A DNA stretch of 8,856 bases. Source: an uncultured Caryophanales bacterium. Its GTDB lineage: Bacteria; Bacillota_I; Bacilli_A; RFN20; CAG-826. Where the stretch lies: NCBI GenBank assembly GCA_937895315.1, contig CALAWM010000056.1:1-8856 (forward strand), in the 5' to 3' direction. Of this stretch, positions 1 to 6,141 are shown in pieces; position 1 is the stretch's first letter; each line of letters opens with the position of its first letter. The notes below the pieces were generated by a model, which was not told the origin of the DNA, ran no database searches, and saw only the letters and a list, made by a program, of their open reading frames with translations. The translations under genes were made by a program, and so were the position numbers.

Positions 1-776
1 AAGATTTAAATGATTACCCGCGCCTGAAAGCTATTCATCTTTTAAGTACTGGCTATGATGAACTAGATTTAGAAGCATTAAAAAGTCGAAAAATTCGCTT
101 ATTTAACGCTAAAGCCACAAGTAGTGTCGCCATTGCTGAATTAGTCATAGGGCAAATTTTAAATATGAACTATAACTTAACGGTATATCATAAACTTCAA
201 GATCAAAAAATATGGCGCCGTTATTTTACGAGTATTGAACTTCATGACTCTAAAGCCTTAATCCTTGGCGCCGGTGCCATTGGCCAAGCCATCGCAAAAA
301 GACTAAAAGCATTAGGGGTTACCCTTACCGGTTATCGGCGGCGGGATATTAAGACTCCACACTTTAGTGAAGTATATACGGATATAAGCATGGTGAAAAA
401 GATTGTCGGAAACTTCGATTATGTCATCGTTGCCCTTCCGCTTTCCAAAGAAACAAAAGACTTAATTGACTATTCTTGGTTTAAGAAAATGTCTCCTCAC
501 GCATTATTTATTAATATCGCGCGTGGTGAAATAATTGTGGAAGACGATTTAACAAAGGCCTTGGATGAAAAATTAATCCGTGGCGCCATTCTTGATGTTA
601 CGCGGAAAGAGCCTTTACCAATTGATTCGCCCCTTTGGGACCAACCTAATGTCCGCCTTACCCCTCATGTTTCTTTTTATAGCAACCGCTTCTTAGATAA
701 TATCTTAAAACTATTAATTACTAATCTTGAAAATTACAAGAATAATTTACCGTTAGAAACGGAGATAAAATTATGA
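1..776 (+). CDS. D-2-hydroxyacid dehydrogenase, NAD(P)-binding (5' partial)
   Basis: This is a D-isomer-specific 2-hydroxyacid dehydrogenase, a cytosolic enzyme that interconverts 2-keto acids and D-2-hydroxy acids. The frame is open from base 3, with the family's conserved STGYD turn near base 48, so the gene starts upstream of the window; the ATG at 165 is internal. About 257 residues are visible of the usual 310-330. The Rossmann GAGAIG motif is at 267-284. The catalytic Arg (NIARGE, codon 522), Glu (KEP, codon 609) and His (TPH, codon 666) are all present. The second Rossmann strand ends in GYRRR instead of an acidic residue, which by family knowledge favours NADP(H), as in glyoxylate/hydroxypyruvate reductases. 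The true substrate cannot be read from sequence. It ends in TGA, which overlaps the next ATG as ATGA, so the two are probably translationally coupled. Confidence 0.93.
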   Translation, partial: DLNDYPRLKAIHLLSTGYDELDLEALKSRKIRLFNAKATSSVAIAELVIGQILNMNYNLTVYHKLQDQKIWRRYFTSIELHDSKALILGAGAIGQAIAKRLKALGVTLTGYRRRDIKTPHFSEVYTDISMVKKIVGNFDYVIVALPLSKETKDLIDYSWFKKMSPHALFINIARGEIIVEDDLTKALDEKLIRGAILDVTRKEPLPIDSPLWDQPNVRLTPHVSFYSNRFLDNILKLLITNLENYKNNLPLETEIKL

Positions 777-1321
777 AAATCGCCACCAAAAGATTATTGT
801 TACGACCATTTAGCCTTGATGATATTGATGATGTCCATGCTTATTCTAGTAATTTAAATGTAACAAAATACATGGAATGGGGACCAAACACTTATGAAGA
901 CACCAAAACTTTTGTAAAAAGTGTCGTTCGTAATCACCCTAATCCGGCGCGTCTTAATCATGATTTTATTGTTTCTTTAAAAGACGGCAAAGTTATAGGT
1001 GCTTGTTCAGTTAATTTCCAAGAACTTGATAAAGCTCCAAGTCTTGGGTGGGTATATCATGAAGACTTCTGGGGACAAGGATATGGAACTGAAGTCGGTT
1101 ATGCCCTACTTTCTTATGCCTTCAAAACCTTGAAACTACGAAAAGTATACGCAACATGCGATAAAGAAAATATCGGTAGTAAAAGGATTATGGAAAAAAT
1201 AGGGATGCGTTTTGTGGAAGAAAAAGAATGCAGTAGTAAGAAAATGGGATCACGCATTGAACTCCGTTACGAGTTGATGGCCTTAGAATATAATCTAAAT
1301 AACCATAAAACATTTATATGA
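773..1321 (+). CDS. GNAT acetyltransferase, RimJ/RimL type
   Basis: A 182-residue GCN5-related N-acetyltransferase of the ribosomal-protein-acetylating RimJ/RimL subgroup, transferring acetyl from acetyl-CoA to an amine. It opens with the typical TKRLLLRP strand (residues 5-12). The acetyl-CoA pyrophosphate-binding loop WGQGYGTE is at residues 100-107, and the C-terminal NIGSKRIMEKIGM helix (about 133-145) is the usual N-x-x-S segment of the family. The start is supported by GGAG at 761-764, eight bases before the ATG, and by the ATGA overlap with the preceding dehydrogenase. Its own TGA overlaps the next gene's ATG in the same way. Full length for the family. The acceptor (protein N-terminus, antibiotic or small amine) is unknown, and nothing in the neighbours settles it. 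Confidence 0.93.
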   Translation: MKIATKRLLLRPFSLDDIDDVHAYSSNLNVTKYMEWGPNTYEDTKTFVKSVVRNHPNPARLNHDFIVSLKDGKVIGACSVNFQELDKAPSLGWVYHEDFWGQGYGTEVGYALLSYAFKTLKLRKVYATCDKENIGSKRIMEKIGMRFVEEKECSSKKMGSRIELRYELMALEYNLNNHKTFI

Positions 1322-2301
1322 AACTAAAAATATATAGCGTTTTTGCACTACTTTCGACCCTACTTCTTACAAAAGGACCTTCTTTTACCATAAGTTATAC
1401 CGATGATGATCCTTTTGTCGTTAATCTTACAAAACCTTCTTTAAAAGTAGTTCAATTCGCTGATCTTCATCTTACATATGGTTTTGATAAACTTGATAAA
1501 TTAACCTATAAATTAATAAACGACATTGTTAAGGAAACAACCCCTGATTTAGTCGTCTTTACCGGCGATCAAACGTTATCAATTACCGCCCCCAGTCGTT
1601 ATAAAGAGTTAACAAGTTTTATGGAATCACTTAATACCCCATGGACCTTTATCTTTGGTAATCACGACAATGATTTCCATTCTTTTGATAGAGTACTTGG
1701 CGCGGTATCTAAGGTCGACACTAAAAACTTAATGTTTAAGGTGGGACCCGCATTAAATGATGGGGGATACGGAAACTTCAGTATTAATTATTATTATGAC
1801 GGTCTTCCTTTTTATAACCTTTATTTTTTAGATTCAAAAACCGAACAAAAAACCTTTAAACCAACTGGCGTTTCGAAATACACCCACTTCAGCGCTGACC
1901 AAGTTAATTGGTTTAGAAGTAAAGTAAACGCTGACAAAATAAATAACGTAAAATCAACAATTTACACCCATATTCCCCTTGTTCAATATTTAAATGCCCT
2001 TGAAGAAAGTGAAAAACCCAATGTTTCTGGTTTCCAAGGGGAAGGCGTTTATCCCCAAAACATTGATAGCGGCTTTTTCCAAACGATGGTTGATAGCGGG
2101 GTAAGTGAAGCAATGTTTGTCGGTCATGACCATATGAATAGTTTTGTTTACACTCACCAAGGCATTAAATTAGGTTACGGCCGGATTAGTGGCTATAACG
2201 CATATGGCACCATCATGCGGGGCGCAAGAGTCGTGGAAATTGATAACACCAAAACGCTTAATACATACATCATCTTAGAGGATTTAAGTTATGAAAGTTA
2301 A
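1318..2301 (+). CDS. Exported calcineurin-like metallophosphoesterase (Dcr2/Sia1 type)
   Basis: A 327-residue dimetal phosphoesterase. All signature blocks are present: D49-x-H51 (FADLHL), GDQ with D84, GNHD at 114-117, H218 (YTH) and GHDH at 269-272. This pattern and the YFLDS block resemble the Dcr2/Sia1 branch of purple-acid-phosphatase-like enzymes; the substrate is unknown. Residues 4-19 are hydrophobic after two lysines, which fits a signal peptide or an N-terminal anchor, so the enzyme probably acts outside the membrane. No Shine-Dalgarno is visible before the ATG (the preceding bases are AT-rich, without a purine tract), and an in-frame TAA at 1306-1308 with no further ATG rules out a longer start. 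Translation probably depends on coupling through the ATGA overlap with the acetyltransferase stop. Its end overlaps the next small gene by 11 bases. Confidence 0.92.
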   Translation: MKLKIYSVFALLSTLLLTKGPSFTISYTDDDPFVVNLTKPSLKVVQFADLHLTYGFDKLDKLTYKLINDIVKETTPDLVVFTGDQTLSITAPSRYKELTSFMESLNTPWTFIFGNHDNDFHSFDRVLGAVSKVDTKNLMFKVGPALNDGGYGNFSINYYYDGLPFYNLYFLDSKTEQKTFKPTGVSKYTHFSADQVNWFRSKVNADKINNVKSTIYTHIPLVQYLNALEESEKPNVSGFQGEGVYPQNIDSGFFQTMVDSGVSEAMFVGHDHMNSFVYTHQGIKLGYGRISGYNAYGTIMRGARVVEIDNTKTLNTYIILEDLSYES

Positions 2302-2440
2302 ATCACTTATTCTGCTTTTCCTTAATGCTTTTATTCTTTTTGTCATTACTTTTATTTTATGGCGGAGTTTCTTTTCGCTAATATTTTTTATTATTCCCTT
2401 TATCTATATCTTAATAAGTGTGAGGAAAAAACATGCTTGA
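2291..2440 (+). CDS. Small two-span membrane protein, 49 aa
   Basis: A short gene squeezed between the phosphoesterase and the next membrane protein. It has a good Shine-Dalgarno, GAGGA at 2278-2282, eight bases before the ATG, and stops with TGA at 2438-2440. It starts inside the phosphoesterase (11-base overlap), and the following gene starts before it ends (8-base overlap), so it looks like part of a coupled operon. The product has two hydrophobic stretches, roughly residues 5-24 and 30-44, separated by W-R-S. Lysines at 2 and 4 and an R-K-K-H end suggest a hairpin with both ends in the cytoplasm. I do not recognise a family. It could be a small membrane partner of its neighbours, but that is only positional. 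Confidence 0.6.
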   Translation: MKVKSLILLFLNAFILFVITFILWRSFFSLIFFIIPFIYILISVRKKHA

Positions 2441-2708
2441 TGGTTTAGTGTTTATTTTTCAATTTTCGTTTTACTTAATCCTTTTCGGATTTCTCCCTTT
2501 AATGCTTTTAATCCGCATTTTGAGTGTTTTAAATAGCAAAAACCCGGTATGGCACCGGGTTCTCGTTGTCCTTGATATCACTTCACTTAGTTACTTCATC
2601 TTAAATGATGCCGTCACTAAGTATCAGAAACTTTATAATATTTTACTTTATGTTTTTTGTGGGTTAAGTGTTCTTACATTGCTTTACGGCTTACATATGT
2701 ACATTTAA
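2433..2708 (+). CDS. Small hypothetical membrane protein, 91 aa
   Basis: The last gene of the plus-strand operon. The start has GAGG at 2422-2425, seven bases before the ATG, and overlaps the end of the 49-residue gene. Three hydrophobic segments are seen at about residues 4-29, 43-60 and 66-89, with short basic links (NSKNPVWHR between the first and second). No recognised family. The coding sequence carries a GC-rich inverted repeat at 2541-2561 that fits a terminator for the opposite strand. The 3' end overlaps the convergent esterase gene by 18 bases (2691-2708). No good plus-strand terminator follows the stop, so read-through antisense to the esterase gene is possible. Confidence 0.75.
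   Translation: MLDGLVFIFQFSFYLILFGFLPLMLLIRILSVLNSKNPVWHRVLVVLDITSLSYFILNDAVTKYQKLYNILLYVFCGLSVLTLLYGLHMYI
2538..2561 (-). terminator. Intrinsic terminator of the mhq-like operon, inside an opposing gene
   Basis: A perfect 8-bp inverted repeat (AACCCGGT at 2541-2548, ACCGGGTT at 2554-2561) with a 5-base loop. Read on the minus strand the stem is followed by TTTTT and then GCTATTT, the layout of an intrinsic terminator. On the plus strand no T-run follows. It lies about 130 bases past the stop of the minus-strand esterase gene and within the coding sequence of the 91-residue membrane protein. Confidence 0.6.
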
Positions 2709-3281
2709 CCACTTCCGTAAATCATGCATTACGCTGTGGGTTAAGCCATGACCATTATTGTGACGTGATATGACTAAGTCATAACTTTCGTCTAAAGCAT
2801 TGGTTAGAATCTTTTGACGATTAACGGGTAAATATGGATCATTGTCGCTGACACTGGTAAATACTTTAAAGTCTTTATTGATAGGGAATTTTATATCAAC
2901 TTTTAATAGTCCTGGTTGTAATAATACTGCGCCGCTAAAAAGATTGGTGTCTTCAAGGAGTAATGCTTCAATCATTGATGCCCCGTTAGAATAACCAAGT
3001 AACACAAGCGTTCTTAGTTTATACTTCTTCTTTGCTTCTTTTAAGAAGTTAGCGATATAGGTTGCTTCTTCTTTAACATTTTCAAGGTCAAAGTTATGCA
3101 TATCAAAGCGCCGGAAGAAACGAAGCATTCCCCCTTCATTAATGCGCCCTCTTAAACTTAAAATGTTATATTTTTGACTAAGATCGTGGGCAAGGGGGAC
3201 AAGATCATGTTCATCGCCCCCGGTGCCGTGCAGTAAGACTAGGGTTATTTCACTTTTGTTATTTTCGTAATAATGGATCAT
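2691..3281 (-). CDS. mhqD: Alpha/beta-hydrolase carboxylesterase, MhqD/YpfH type
   Basis: A 196-residue serine hydrolase of the phospholipase/carboxylesterase family, cytosolic. Visible elements are the oxyanion-hole LLHGTGGDE (residues 16-24), nucleophile S98 in GYSNGA, the acid D148 in NDPYLPV and H178 in NGHGLT, so the triad is intact. The length matches Bacillus MhqD (about 200). The start is fixed by AAAGGAG ending six or seven bases upstream. That site overlaps the last codons of the MarR gene, and only one base separates stop from start, so the two are coupled. In Bacillus, MhqD-type hydrolases are co-induced with ring-cleaving dioxygenases by quinones. The gene order here supports that role; the physiological ester is unknown. 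Confidence 0.88.
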   Translation of the reverse strand: MIHYYENNKSEITLVLLHGTGGDEHDLVPLAHDLSQKYNILSLRGRINEGGMLRFFRRFDMHNFDLENVKEEATYIANFLKEAKKKYKLRTLVLLGYSNGASMIEALLLEDTNLFSGAVLLQPGLLKVDIKFPINKDFKVFTSVSDNDPYLPVNRQKILTNALDESYDLVISRHNNGHGLTHSVMHDLRKWLNVHM

Positions 3282-3282
3282 A

Positions 3283-3693
3283 TTATTCTCCTTTATTTAG
3301 TTTCTTTAATAGTTCGCGTAAAGTCTTTTCTTCATCTTTCGAAAGACTATTACCGATGGAATTAATGTAGGCATAATGTTTTGGGGCAATTTCTTTAATC
3401 AAAGTTTCGCCTTCATTCGTTAGACTTACGTAAATAATACGTTTATCATCCGTACAACGTTTTTGCATAATTTTTCCGTCTTTGACTAATTTGCTAATAG
3501 TATAAGAGACCGTGCTATTATTCACTAATACTTTTTCTAATAGTTCATTTACTTTTAAAGGTCCTTTTTGGTATAAAGCCTCTAAGACCCCAAACTCGGT
3601 AAGATTTAAGTTATAGTTTAAAACATCACTTCGCAATAAATCGGTGTAGTTCTTGCTCGTTTTTAAAAGCGCGCTAATCGTTTTTGGTTCCAT
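3283..3693 (-). CDS. mhqR: MarR-family repressor, MhqR-like
   Basis: A 136-residue winged-helix regulator. The helix block LTEFGVLEALYQKGPL (31-46), the recognition helix NNSTVSYTISKLVKDG (58-73) and the wing KRCTDDKRIIYVSLT (78-92) are the usual MarR order, with amphipathic dimerisation helices at both ends. The sequence resembles Bacillus MhqR, repressor of the methylhydroquinone-induced genes. It lies between a dioxygenase and a hydrolase of the very types MhqR controls in Bacillus, so it probably represses its own operon from the inverted repeat at 4704-4729. It has a single cysteine, C80, in the wing and none near the N-terminus, so thiol sensing like that of OhrR or YodB is not evident. 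It overlaps the dioxygenase end by 20 bases. Confidence 0.9.
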   Translation of the reverse strand: MEPKTISALLKTSKNYTDLLRSDVLNYNLNLTEFGVLEALYQKGPLKVNELLEKVLVNNSTVSYTISKLVKDGKIMQKRCTDDKRIIYVSLTNEGETLIKEIAPKHYAYINSIGNSLSKDEEKTLRELLKKLNKGE

Positions 3694-4684
3694 TTAAGAA
3701 ATCCCAACCTTCTTTTTTATTATCGCGGTAAAGCGTAGTGTCAAGGGGAATAATGACTTTTTCAATCGTTTCGCGTTTATGCCGTAAGTGGGGTGGTAAC
3801 GCAAGTTTTTCCCCTAAAACTTCATAACTTTCTTCATCATCAATAAAGCCTGGTCCGTCTGTCGCTAATTCGAATAAGATATTTGGATAAAGTCTCGTGT
3901 ATAGCGATTTGAAATAGAATCTTTCGACAAACCCACTATGTGGGGCTAAAGCATGGTTAAATTCGGGAACCCAAGACATTAAGTGATCTTTATCGGTTGT
4001 CCGAAACGCCACGTGGTGGACAGCGCCATATCCTTGCCGCGCAATATCGCCGTGTTCTTGAACTTCAACGATGACCATTGCGCCGTTTCCGCCTTCACCC
4101 ATTAAATAGGTCGTGTAAATTCCTTCACTTTCCCCTTTACGCATTCTTAAGACATTAACAAGCGCTTTTTCCATCCGCTTTGGATCATTGACAGTGAACC
4201 ATACTGGTCCTAAACCGGTAATGGCGTATTCATTTGGGACTGGGCCTTTAAGCCATGGCTCACCACTTTTAACCCCTTCATTATTTTGGTCACTAACAAG
4301 GGCGTAACGGGCGCCATCAAAGTCATAGAAAAAGACCATCTTTCTACCAAATAAAGTAATGGTGTCTTCAAACTTGACATCATAATATTTAAAGCGGGTT
4401 TTGTAATATTCTAAAGCTTCATCATTTGGTACCCGGAAACCTGTTCGACTAATTTCATTGGTCCCAAAGCGGGCTTTACCAATACCTTTAAAATCAAAGA
4501 ATGTAATGTCAGTCCCAGCATTACCTTTGTCATCGGCAAAGAATAAGTGATAAGTAAAGATATCATCTTGGTTAACCGTTTTTTTCACTAAGCGCAGGCT
4601 TAGCACTTTCGTAAAGAATTCATAGTTTCGTTTGGCGTCTGACGTGATCGCAGTCACGTGGTGTATTCCTAATAGTTGTTTCAT
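3674..4684 (-). CDS. mhqO: VOC-family ring-cleaving dioxygenase, MhqO/MhqA type
   Basis: A 336-residue cytosolic protein of two vicinal-oxygen-chelate (glyoxalase-fold) modules, about residues 5-150 and 155-300. Candidate metal ligands are H9 (GIHHVT), H224 (AVHHVAF) and E272 (LFELATDGPGF). The blocks LRLVKKTVNQDD, TYHLFFADDKGNAGT and GEKLALPP match the pattern of Bacillus MhqO (about 312 residues), which is linked to resistance to hydroquinones and catechols. I choose the ATG at 4684. It has GGAGGAA at 4691-4697 with six bases of spacing, whereas the upstream in-frame ATG contains that site and falls at the predicted transcription start. It is the first gene of the operon, followed by an overlapping MarR gene and then the hydrolase. 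Actual ring-cleaving activity is inferred from the family. Confidence 0.9.
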   Translation of the reverse strand: MKQLLGIHHVTAITSDAKRNYEFFTKVLSLRLVKKTVNQDDIFTYHLFFADDKGNAGTDITFFDFKGIGKARFGTNEISRTGFRVPNDEALEYYKTRFKYYDVKFEDTITLFGRKMVFFYDFDGARYALVSDQNNEGVKSGEPWLKGPVPNEYAITGLGPVWFTVNDPKRMEKALVNVLRMRKGESEGIYTTYLMGEGGNGAMVIVEVQEHGDIARQGYGAVHHVAFRTTDKDHLMSWVPEFNHALAPHSGFVERFYFKSLYTRLYPNILFELATDGPGFIDDEESYEVLGEKLALPPHLRHKRETIEKVIIPLDTTLYRDNKKEGWDFLNGTKND

Positions 4685-4690
4685 AATTAT

Positions 4691-4697
4691 TTCCTCC
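4691..4697 (-). promoter_or_regulatory. Shine-Dalgarno site that fixes the dioxygenase start
   Basis: GGAGGAA on the minus strand, six bases before the ATG at 4684. An in-frame ATG seven codons upstream overlaps this site, so the longer reading is unlikely. Confidence 0.8.
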
Positions 4698-4703
4698 ATG
4701 AAC

Positions 4704-4729
4704 AATTATAGTTCGAAATCGAAATAATT
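4704..4729 (-). promoter_or_regulatory. mhq-like promoter with overlapping MarR operator
   Basis: On the minus strand TATAAT (4705-4710) is a perfect -10 box. The -35 is weak (TTAGTA or TTTAGT at 18-19 bases). The stretch between them holds the inverted repeat TTCGA-TT-TCGAA (4712-4723), flanked by AATTAT and ATAATT arms (4724-4729 and 4704-4709), with two extra bases in one arm. The core resembles the CGAATTCG-centred operator reported for Bacillus MhqR. A repressor bound here would cover the -10 box. The predicted transcript start, about 4698, leaves a leader of about 14 bases that is just enough to carry the Shine-Dalgarno. Binding is inferred. Confidence 0.6.
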
Positions 4730-4757
4730 ACTAAACATTTGCTTAAAAAATTTATAA

Positions 4758-4799
4758 AAATAAAAAATGAAGGATAGCAAGTCGTTTTTCCTTCATTTT
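4758..4799 (-). terminator. Intrinsic terminator of the barnase-like lipoprotein gene
   Basis: A perfect 11-bp inverted repeat (4764-4774 and 4789-4799, TGAAGGA/TCCTTCA extended by four A:T pairs) with a 14-base loop. On the minus strand the stem runs into a T-rich tract (TTTTTTATTTTT). It begins 20 bases after the lipoprotein stop codon and ends before the mhq-like promoter, so it insulates the two units. Confidence 0.8.
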
Positions 4800-4818
4800 A
4801 TGATGTTATTAAAATAAA

Positions 4819-6033
4819 TTAAATATTGGATAATATGCTTTGTAATTCACTTAAAGACTTAATATTTACTTCAGGATAGTCTGTTTGTGGAATAGGATCT
4901 ACAAAATCATAGTAGCCTGGTCCGTATTGACTTCCACGCATCCCAGACACATATTCGTTCCCGGCACTCATCCAACCAAAAGGTTTTCCCCACCCACCTT
5001 CATAATTTAAATATTCTACAAAATCGTTATAGTGGTTGAAGGTTAGAAAAACATGACGATGTTCGACGGGGATATATTTTGCTCCTCTTTCTTCAAGATA
5101 AGTTCTGGCACTATAGACAAAACGGACTGTTCCGCGGGTTATTCGATTTCCATCATTATAAGGCACATTGCTTTGTACCCCGTAACCCCATGGCGTCATC
5201 GTGTAACCAAAATCCAATTCATAATAGTCATACATATCAGGGCCCCTCTCCCCACCATTATCAGTGTGGGGGAGTGATGGTTCATAAAGATATTCGGTTA
5301 CATCGCTACTATAATAAGCATCATTAACCCTCCCATATTCGCCCCATGTATCAATAATTGATGACTGGGCACTCCCTGATTTACTGGAAGAGTAGTTGGC
5401 AGGACCTTGACCAAAAGCAAAAAGATAAGCCGCTACGTCTTCAAGCGCGACGTACCCTGCCCCAAAATATATTTTTTTCACTTTGCCTTCGAGATTATTA
5501 ATCGTATAAGACTTAAAGTCGCCGTTGGTGTGATATTCATAGACCCCTTCATTAATCCGATACTGATTGAGGGCGCGATATGAGCGATTTGGCAAATGAT
5601 TTAAAGGATAACTCACATCAAGGGGAGTATCTTTTATATCACCCGAAATCAATTTAGCGGAAGTCCGAAACATTGCATCTTCATATGAAGTTGCCCGGTT
5701 ATAGTTTGAATTATAGAAAATGTTTCTTTCCTCAGGGGTATCAATATTAATATATGGATTACTTTCTGGAATTTCTAAGGGGATGTTATATCCTTTGGGA
5801 TCATAATAAAACTCTCGATCAAAATAATCATCAATATATGTTTCGTCGACAGGTTCTGATGTTGATTCACTTAATTCTTCTTCATTACTTGTCACAGAAT
5901 CACTTGAGTTAAGAGAAACTTCTTCACTGGAGGAAGGAATTGATGTTGATGGCGTTGGTTTACGGCACCCACTTAGAAGGACAAGCAAAAAGGAAAGAAC
6001 AAGAAATTTTGTATTTAAATATTTATTTTTCAT
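4819..6033 (-). CDS. Barnase-like ribonuclease lipoprotein
   Basis: A 404-residue lipoprotein. Residues 1-23 are a type II signal peptide with lipobox LLSGC (C23), followed by a Ser/Glu-rich linker (26-65). The part from about residue 195 to 345 aligns with barnase. DVAAYL...PANY...SKSGSAQ matches DGVADYL...PDNY...TKSEAQ, YYELDFGYT matches WREADINYT, VRFVYS matches DRILYS, and FNHYNDF matches TDHYQTF. The barnase catalytic set K27, E73, R83, R87, H102 and Y103 thus corresponds to K218, E272, R300, R304, H334 and Y335, with extra residues near 280-296 and 309-325. Guanyl-specific RNA cleavage outside the membrane is therefore likely. The region 66-190 and the tail after 345 are of unknown function. 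The start has AAGGAG six bases upstream. No barstar-like gene is adjacent. The assignment is from motif alignment by eye. Confidence 0.82.
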   Translation of the reverse strand: MKNKYLNTKFLVLSFLLVLLSGCRKPTPSTSIPSSSEEVSLNSSDSVTSNEEELSESTSEPVDETYIDDYFDREFYYDPKGYNIPLEIPESNPYINIDTPEERNIFYNSNYNRATSYEDAMFRTSAKLISGDIKDTPLDVSYPLNHLPNRSYRALNQYRINEGVYEYHTNGDFKSYTINNLEGKVKKIYFGAGYVALEDVAAYLFAFGQGPANYSSSKSGSAQSSIIDTWGEYGRVNDAYYSSDVTEYLYEPSLPHTDNGGERGPDMYDYYELDFGYTMTPWGYGVQSNVPYNDGNRITRGTVRFVYSARTYLEERGAKYIPVEHRHVFLTFNHYNDFVEYLNYEGGWGKPFGWMSAGNEYVSGMRGSQYGPGYYDFVDPIPQTDYPEVNIKSLSELQSILSNI

Positions 6034-6039
6034 TTCTTT

Positions 6040-6045
6040 CTCCTT
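6040..6045 (-). promoter_or_regulatory. Shine-Dalgarno of the lipoprotein gene
   Basis: AAGGAG on the minus strand, six bases before the ATG at 6033. It contrasts with the divergent gene on the other side of the same intergenic region, which has none. Confidence 0.75.
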
Positions 6046-6057
6046 TTTGGTTAGTGT

Positions 6058-6085
6058 CTTATATTACTCTTTATTTAAATATAAA
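6058..6085 (-). promoter_or_regulatory. Probable promoter of the lipoprotein gene
   Basis: On the minus strand TATAAG (6058-6063) is one base from the -10 consensus. TTTATA (6080-6085) is a 4-of-6 match to -35 with a 16-base spacer. The start of transcription would lie about 17 bases before the ATG, leaving room for the AAGGAG site. The region is so AT-rich that other registers are possible. Confidence 0.4.
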
Positions 6086-6089
6086 TAAA
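6070..6089. repeat. AT-only inverted repeat in the divergent promoter region
   Basis: Perfect 8-base arms TTTATTTA (6070-6077) and TAAATAAA (6082-6089) around a 4-base centre. It overlaps the putative -35 of the lipoprotein promoter, so it could be an operator. In such AT-rich DNA it may also be chance. Confidence 0.3.
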
Positions 6090-6126
6090 CTAATACGTTA
6101 ATTCATAGCCGAGAATAAGGCCATGT

Positions 6127-6135
6127 TGTTATAAT
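6127..6135 (+). promoter_or_regulatory. Extended -10 promoter giving a leaderless VanZ/Ig mRNA
   Basis: TGTTATAAT is a perfect extended -10 (TGnTATAAT), with no recognisable -35. The box ends six bases before the ATG at 6142, so the expected start of transcription is the A of the start codon itself. No Shine-Dalgarno sequence lies in the usual window before the ATG. Confidence 0.6.
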
Positions 6136-6141
6136 TAATCT

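Noticed and set aside
773..776. TGA read as tryptophan (mycoplasma code), suggested by the AT-rich Mollicutes-like character.
   Set aside because: TGA ends three genes exactly at ATGA-like or short overlaps with the next start, and tryptophan is encoded by TGG throughout.
165..776. The dehydrogenase starting at the ATG at 165.
   Set aside because: The frame is open back to base 3 and encodes conserved family sequence, and no ribosome site precedes 165.
1913..2113. A 66-residue open frame on the minus strand inside the phosphoesterase gene.
   Set aside because: It is antisense to a clear enzyme with all catalytic motifs and has no recognisable domain.
2704..2745. An imperfect hairpin after the 91-residue gene (TTAACCAC/GTGGGTTAA plus an inner CGTAA/TTACG) as a plus-strand terminator.
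   Set aside because: The stem has a bulge and an internal loop, and no T-run follows, so termination is not supported. It is also inside the esterase coding sequence.
5246..5276. A GC-rich hairpin (CTCCCCAC with GTGGGGGAG) in the lipoprotein coding sequence as a possible terminator or regulatory element.
   Set aside because: It has a bulged base and no T-run on either strand, and it encodes a Pro/Gly-rich loop of the RNase domain, which explains the base composition.
5053..5327. Two open frames of 74 and 82 residues on the plus strand within the lipoprotein gene.
   Set aside because: Both lie antisense to the barnase-like domain, whose motifs confirm the minus-strand frame. Their low-complexity His/Ser-rich translations look like shadows.
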